In this document: piece by piece, positions 6,523 through 8,234 of the stretch | How positions within the stretch are numbered: the stretch's first letter is position 1 | How the letters are laid out: each line of letters opens with the position of its first letter | Notes under the pieces: generated by a model | Databases searched by the model: none | Seen by the model: the letters and a program-made list of their open reading frames with translations, nothing else | What the model was told of the DNA's origin: nothing | Program-made: the position numbers and the translations under genes | Assembly (NCBI GenBank): GCA_002338515.1 | Contig: DDIL01000129.1 | Span: 1,365-9,598 of the forward strand | Length of the DNA: 8,234 bases | Origin: Glaciecola sp. UBA1851 | GTDB lineage: Bacteria > Pseudomonadota > Gammaproteobacteria > Enterobacterales > Alteromonadaceae | Direction of reading: 5' to 3'

Positions 6523-7486
6523 AGTTATTATATTTATTTATTAGATTATAATCGGGTTCAAGTTCTTTGGAATATACTTGAATATCAAAGTAGGACAGTA
6601 CATTTAAGATCCTATCTATTTGTTCGTTGCTGAAAAAATCCGTCCACCCCGCCAGAGGATCTTTTCCTCGGTTTATCATAGAGTCTTTTGTAGACGTATC
6701 ACTTGCTTGCTGTAATTGTTGTATAGCTTCAATAGGTGGGACCTCATTCCATTGTGCATATATTTTAATTAACTCATCTTTTCCGTTTCTAACAAGAGAT
6801 TCGTAACTGACTAAAATATACTCCCCATTGTTATGTTTGAGTAACGGGTGATATTGGATACACCATAGAATAGCTGATAATTCTTCTTGAGAAGTCAAGT
6901 CTTTGCACTTTGCCAAAATTTGAGGGTATTGTTGTAGATAAGGATGGCCAAGTACTTGATTTTTATCTTTTATCCATTTTTTTTTCATAGTGGATGCAAT
7001 AATGCCACAAGGGTGTCTGAGAATTACTATAGGTTTTCTTATATCTAATACTTTATTCATCCAATCTATTAGTAGGTTTGCTCTTACAAATTTAACAATC
7101 AACTTTTTAGCATTTATAACGTCAGAAAAAGAGGCTTGAGATAACATCCAGTGATTTAAGTATTTGCCCGTTAGAACGCTATTTATAAAGTATTGTGCGG
7201 GAAAATTATCTGATTTTTTATCAATAAAAAAGTAACGATTATTACCTAATCCAGCTTTATTGACTTCTTTCACATAATGCGGATGGAGAGGTTCAAAAAC
7301 TTGCATGTGACCTTCAACGGCCGAAAGTAATTCTGCTAGCCAGGTGGAGCCACTTCTCATCGCACCACAGATTATTATTGCATCGTTACTCTTAAAGTGA
7401 TTTCTATTTACCAATTTGAAAAGAGTACTGTTAATAAGCCCTTTGATAATGAGCCTTATACGTCTTACTGTTTGTTTATCAGACAT
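6521..7486 (-). CDS. Sulfotransferase-domain protein (sulfotransferase 1, first gene of the operon)
   Basis: The 321-residue protein carries a 5'-phosphosulfate loop IICGAMRSGSTWLAELL (38-54) and a 3'-phosphate motif IVILRHPCGIIAST (153-166), with Arg157 and Ser165 as the expected PAPS contacts. FEPLHP (64-69) after the P-loop and YILVSYESLV (223-232) further on are also typical of the carbohydrate-sulfotransferase branch with P-loop R-S-G-S/T-[TS]. This differs clearly from the QRAGTSW type of the second sulfotransferase, so the two are unlikely to be recent duplicates and may modify different positions. About 30 basic residues precede the catalytic domain, with no clear membrane segment, so it is probably cytoplasmic. 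ATG 7486 is chosen as the first start of the frame; the SD is weak (GGTAG close by). The flippase TTG follows after only nine bases, so co-transcription is very likely. The acceptor glycan is not identifiable. Confidence 0.83.
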   Translation of the reverse strand: MSDKQTVRRIRLIIKGLINSTLFKLVNRNHFKSNDAIIICGAMRSGSTWLAELLSAVEGHMQVFEPLHPHYVKEVNKAGLGNNRYFFIDKKSDNFPAQYFINSVLTGKYLNHWMLSQASFSDVINAKKLIVKFVRANLLIDWMNKVLDIRKPIVILRHPCGIIASTMKKKWIKDKNQVLGHPYLQQYPQILAKCKDLTSQEELSAILWCIQYHPLLKHNNGEYILVSYESLVRNGKDELIKIYAQWNEVPPIEAIQQLQQASDTSTKDSMINRGKDPLAGWTDFFSNEQIDRILNVLSYFDIQVYSKELEPDYNLINKYNN

Positions 7487-7546
7487 TTTACTACCATAGA
7501 AGGGGGTTATAACACCAACAATTCACTATGCTATCGGCAAAAGAAA

Positions 7547-7559
7547 GCAAACTGTTTGC
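7547..7559. repeat. 13-base palindrome, possible operator
   Basis: GCAAAC (7547-7552) and GTTTGC (7554-7559) are perfect inverted half-sites around a single T. The palindrome lies about 60 bases upstream of the sulfotransferase 1 start and just downstream of the minus-strand TATAAT, where a repressor dimer could bind. No T-run follows it, so it is not a terminator. The regulator is unknown and chance occurrence cannot be excluded. Confidence 0.3.
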
Positions 7560-7806
7560 ATTAAATGATATCAGGTTGTTTAGATTATAACGAAACTTTT
7601 TATGTCATATTAGAAATCAAAGTATTTATTTAATCTATTATTCAACTGTTTCATGCGAACCTTGTAAAAACTGAACCTACATTATTTTGATTTGCGTCAA
7701 ATAAATTCTATTTCATTCGTATCCCGATTCATACGGAGCCTAAACCCGTAATACTCAGAGGTAAGGCAATTGGCCGTATATTTAGGGTATGAAAATTAGA
7801 TGTTTT

Positions 7807-7809
7807 AGG
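7807..7809 (+). promoter_or_regulatory. Ribosome binding site of the lipoprotein gene
   Basis: AGG at 7807-7809 lies eight bases before ATG 7818. It supports this start, as does the textbook lipoprotein signal peptide that follows directly. Confidence 0.5.
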
Positions 7810-7817
7810 TAGTAAGT

Positions 7818-8234
7818 ATGAAATCAATTTTTAAAAAAACACTTGTAGTTTTGGCTATTAGCTCAGTCTTAGCGGCATGCGGTGGTGGTGGTGCAGATGA
7901 CACTAAACCAAACGACCCAATACCTACGCCATCACCAGCTCCTACACCAGATCCCCAACCAATTCCAGACCCTGAGCCTACGCCAGACCCTGAGCCTACG
8001 CCAGAGCCAGAACCAATCCCAGAACCTGAGCCAACGCCCGTACCAGTTCCAATTCCTGAACCTGAGCCGATTCCAGTTCCTGAACCGGATCCGACTCCAG
8101 AGCCTGAACCAGTTCCAGTTCCAGTGCCAACCCCTGATCCTGAGCCAGAGCCAACGCCAGAGCCGGAACCAGAACCAGAGCCAGAACCCACCCCTGAGCC
8201 AGAGCCAACGCCAGAGCCAGAGCCTGAACCAGCT
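7818..8234 (+). CDS. Outer-membrane-type lipoprotein with long proline-rich Pro-X linker (partial, runs off the right edge)
   Basis: The frame stays open from ATG 7818 to the window end (139 codons), so the C-terminal part is missing. The N-terminus is a classic lipoprotein signal: basic MKSIFKK, a hydrophobic core, and lipobox Leu18-Ala-Ala-Cys21. Cys21 would be lipidated and the chain cleaved before it. Position +2 is Gly, not Asp, which suggests Lol-dependent sorting to the outer membrane. Four glycines and a short acidic stretch follow, then from about residue 31 nearly every second residue is proline (Pro-Glu, Pro-Thr, Pro-Asp, Pro-Val, Pro-Ile). Such chains are stiff, extended tethers that hold a distal domain away from the membrane. 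That domain, often an enzyme or a binding module in marine gammaproteobacteria, lies outside the window, so function is unknown. The gene is read away from the sulfotransferase operon. PEP here is a linker repeat, not a PEP-CTERM sorting signal. Confidence 0.85.
   Translation, partial: MKSIFKKTLVVLAISSVLAACGGGGADDTKPNDPIPTPSPAPTPDPQPIPDPEPTPDPEPTPEPEPIPEPEPTPVPVPIPEPEPIPVPEPDPTPEPEPVPVPVPTPDPEPEPTPEPEPEPEPEPTPEPEPTPEPEPEPA
7968..8234 (+). repeat. Degenerate tandem repeats encoding the Pro-X linker
   Basis: The coding DNA is built from variants of six-base units such as CCAGAG and CCTGAG. An exact 18-base unit occurs twice in tandem (7968-7985 and 7986-8003). A 26-base stretch recurs exactly at 8139-8164 and 8193-8218, 54 bases apart. 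All spacings are multiples of three, so slippage or recombination in whole units would change linker length but keep the frame. The block is visibly richer in GC than the rest of the window. Confidence 0.8.

Larger units (their letters stand above)
7487..7817. other. 331-base divergent intergenic region
   Basis: This AT-rich spacer should hold the promoter of the minus-strand sulfotransferase-flippase operon and that of the plus-strand lipoprotein gene. On the minus strand TATAAT (plus-strand 7584-7589) is a perfect -10 hexamer but has no acceptable -35 at 16-18 bases. On the plus strand I found no convincing -35/-10 pair before the lipoprotein. A 13-base palindrome at 7547-7559 is listed separately. 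No RNA gene, mobile element or small protein gene was noticed. Confidence 0.5.

Noticed and set aside
7535..7550. Sigma-54 promoter (GG ... GC), considered because some exosortase genes use one
   Set aside because: The GG-to-GC spacing is one base short and the flanking consensus bases are missing.
7688..7720. Promoter upstream of the lipoprotein (TTGATT or TTGCGT as -35)
   Set aside because: No acceptable -10 hexamer lies at 16-18 bases from either.
7805..8208. Two minus-strand open frames, one encoding a Gly-Ser/Gly-Val repeat protein and one an Ala-Leu-rich protein
   Set aside because: They are the antisense reading of the Pro-X repeat codons. The plus strand has an SD, a start codon and a lipoprotein signal peptide; the minus-strand frames have none.
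7900..8234. Repeated Pro-Glu-Pro as evidence of PEP-CTERM sorting
   Set aside because: The PEP-CTERM signal is a single motif followed by a transmembrane helix and a basic tail at the C-terminus. Here PEP is part of a long linker after a lipobox.

Overview
The window is AT-rich DNA that reads like a surface-polysaccharide region of a marine gammaproteobacterium, perhaps Alteromonadales-like. This placement is inferred from three things: low GC, two carbohydrate-type sulfotransferases beside a Wzx flippase and a Wzy/WaaL-type ligase, and a lipoprotein that starts Cys-Gly-Gly-Gly-Gly before a long Pro-X linker. No rRNA, tRNA, CRISPR array, transposase or phage gene was seen.

Layout: (1) 1-98 (+) is the C-terminal tail of a protein that resembles the end of an AMP-forming acyl-CoA ligase. 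(2) 191-955 (+) encodes a membrane-anchored YdcF/DUF218 protein. (3) 1008-2318 (-) converges on it and encodes an exported protein of unknown family that uses a TTG start. (4) 2319-2714 is a divergent regulatory region with a possible sigma-70-type promoter, an inverted repeat and an orphan Shine-Dalgarno (SD) sequence. (5) 2715-4076 (+) encodes a multi-pass O-antigen ligase/polymerase that resembles the exosortase-associated O-glycosylation ligases. A hairpin at 4079-4107 separates it from the next block. (6) 4126-7486 (-) looks like a three-gene operon, transcribed from right to left: sulfotransferase 1 (6521-7486), Wzx-type flippase (5036-6511, TTG start, apparently coupled to the gene before it) and sulfotransferase 2 (4126-4968). 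(7) 7487-7817 is an intergenic region. (8) 7818 to the window end (+) is the start of a lipoprotein whose visible mature part is almost entirely a Pro-X linker.

Working model (inference): lipid-linked glycan units are flipped by the Wzx protein, polymerised or ligated in the periplasm by the Wzy_C-type enzyme, and sulfated by two sulfotransferases from different subfamilies. The result would be a sulfated capsule, O-antigen, exopolysaccharide or protein-linked glycan. The YdcF-like protein, the possible acyl-ligase and the unknown exported protein may be accessory, but the sequence does not prove it. No glycosyltransferase, exosortase or PAPS-synthesis gene lies in the window, so the polymer structure cannot be read from it. 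The parts least explained by known families are the unknown exported protein at 1008-2318 and whatever domain follows the proline linker past the right edge.
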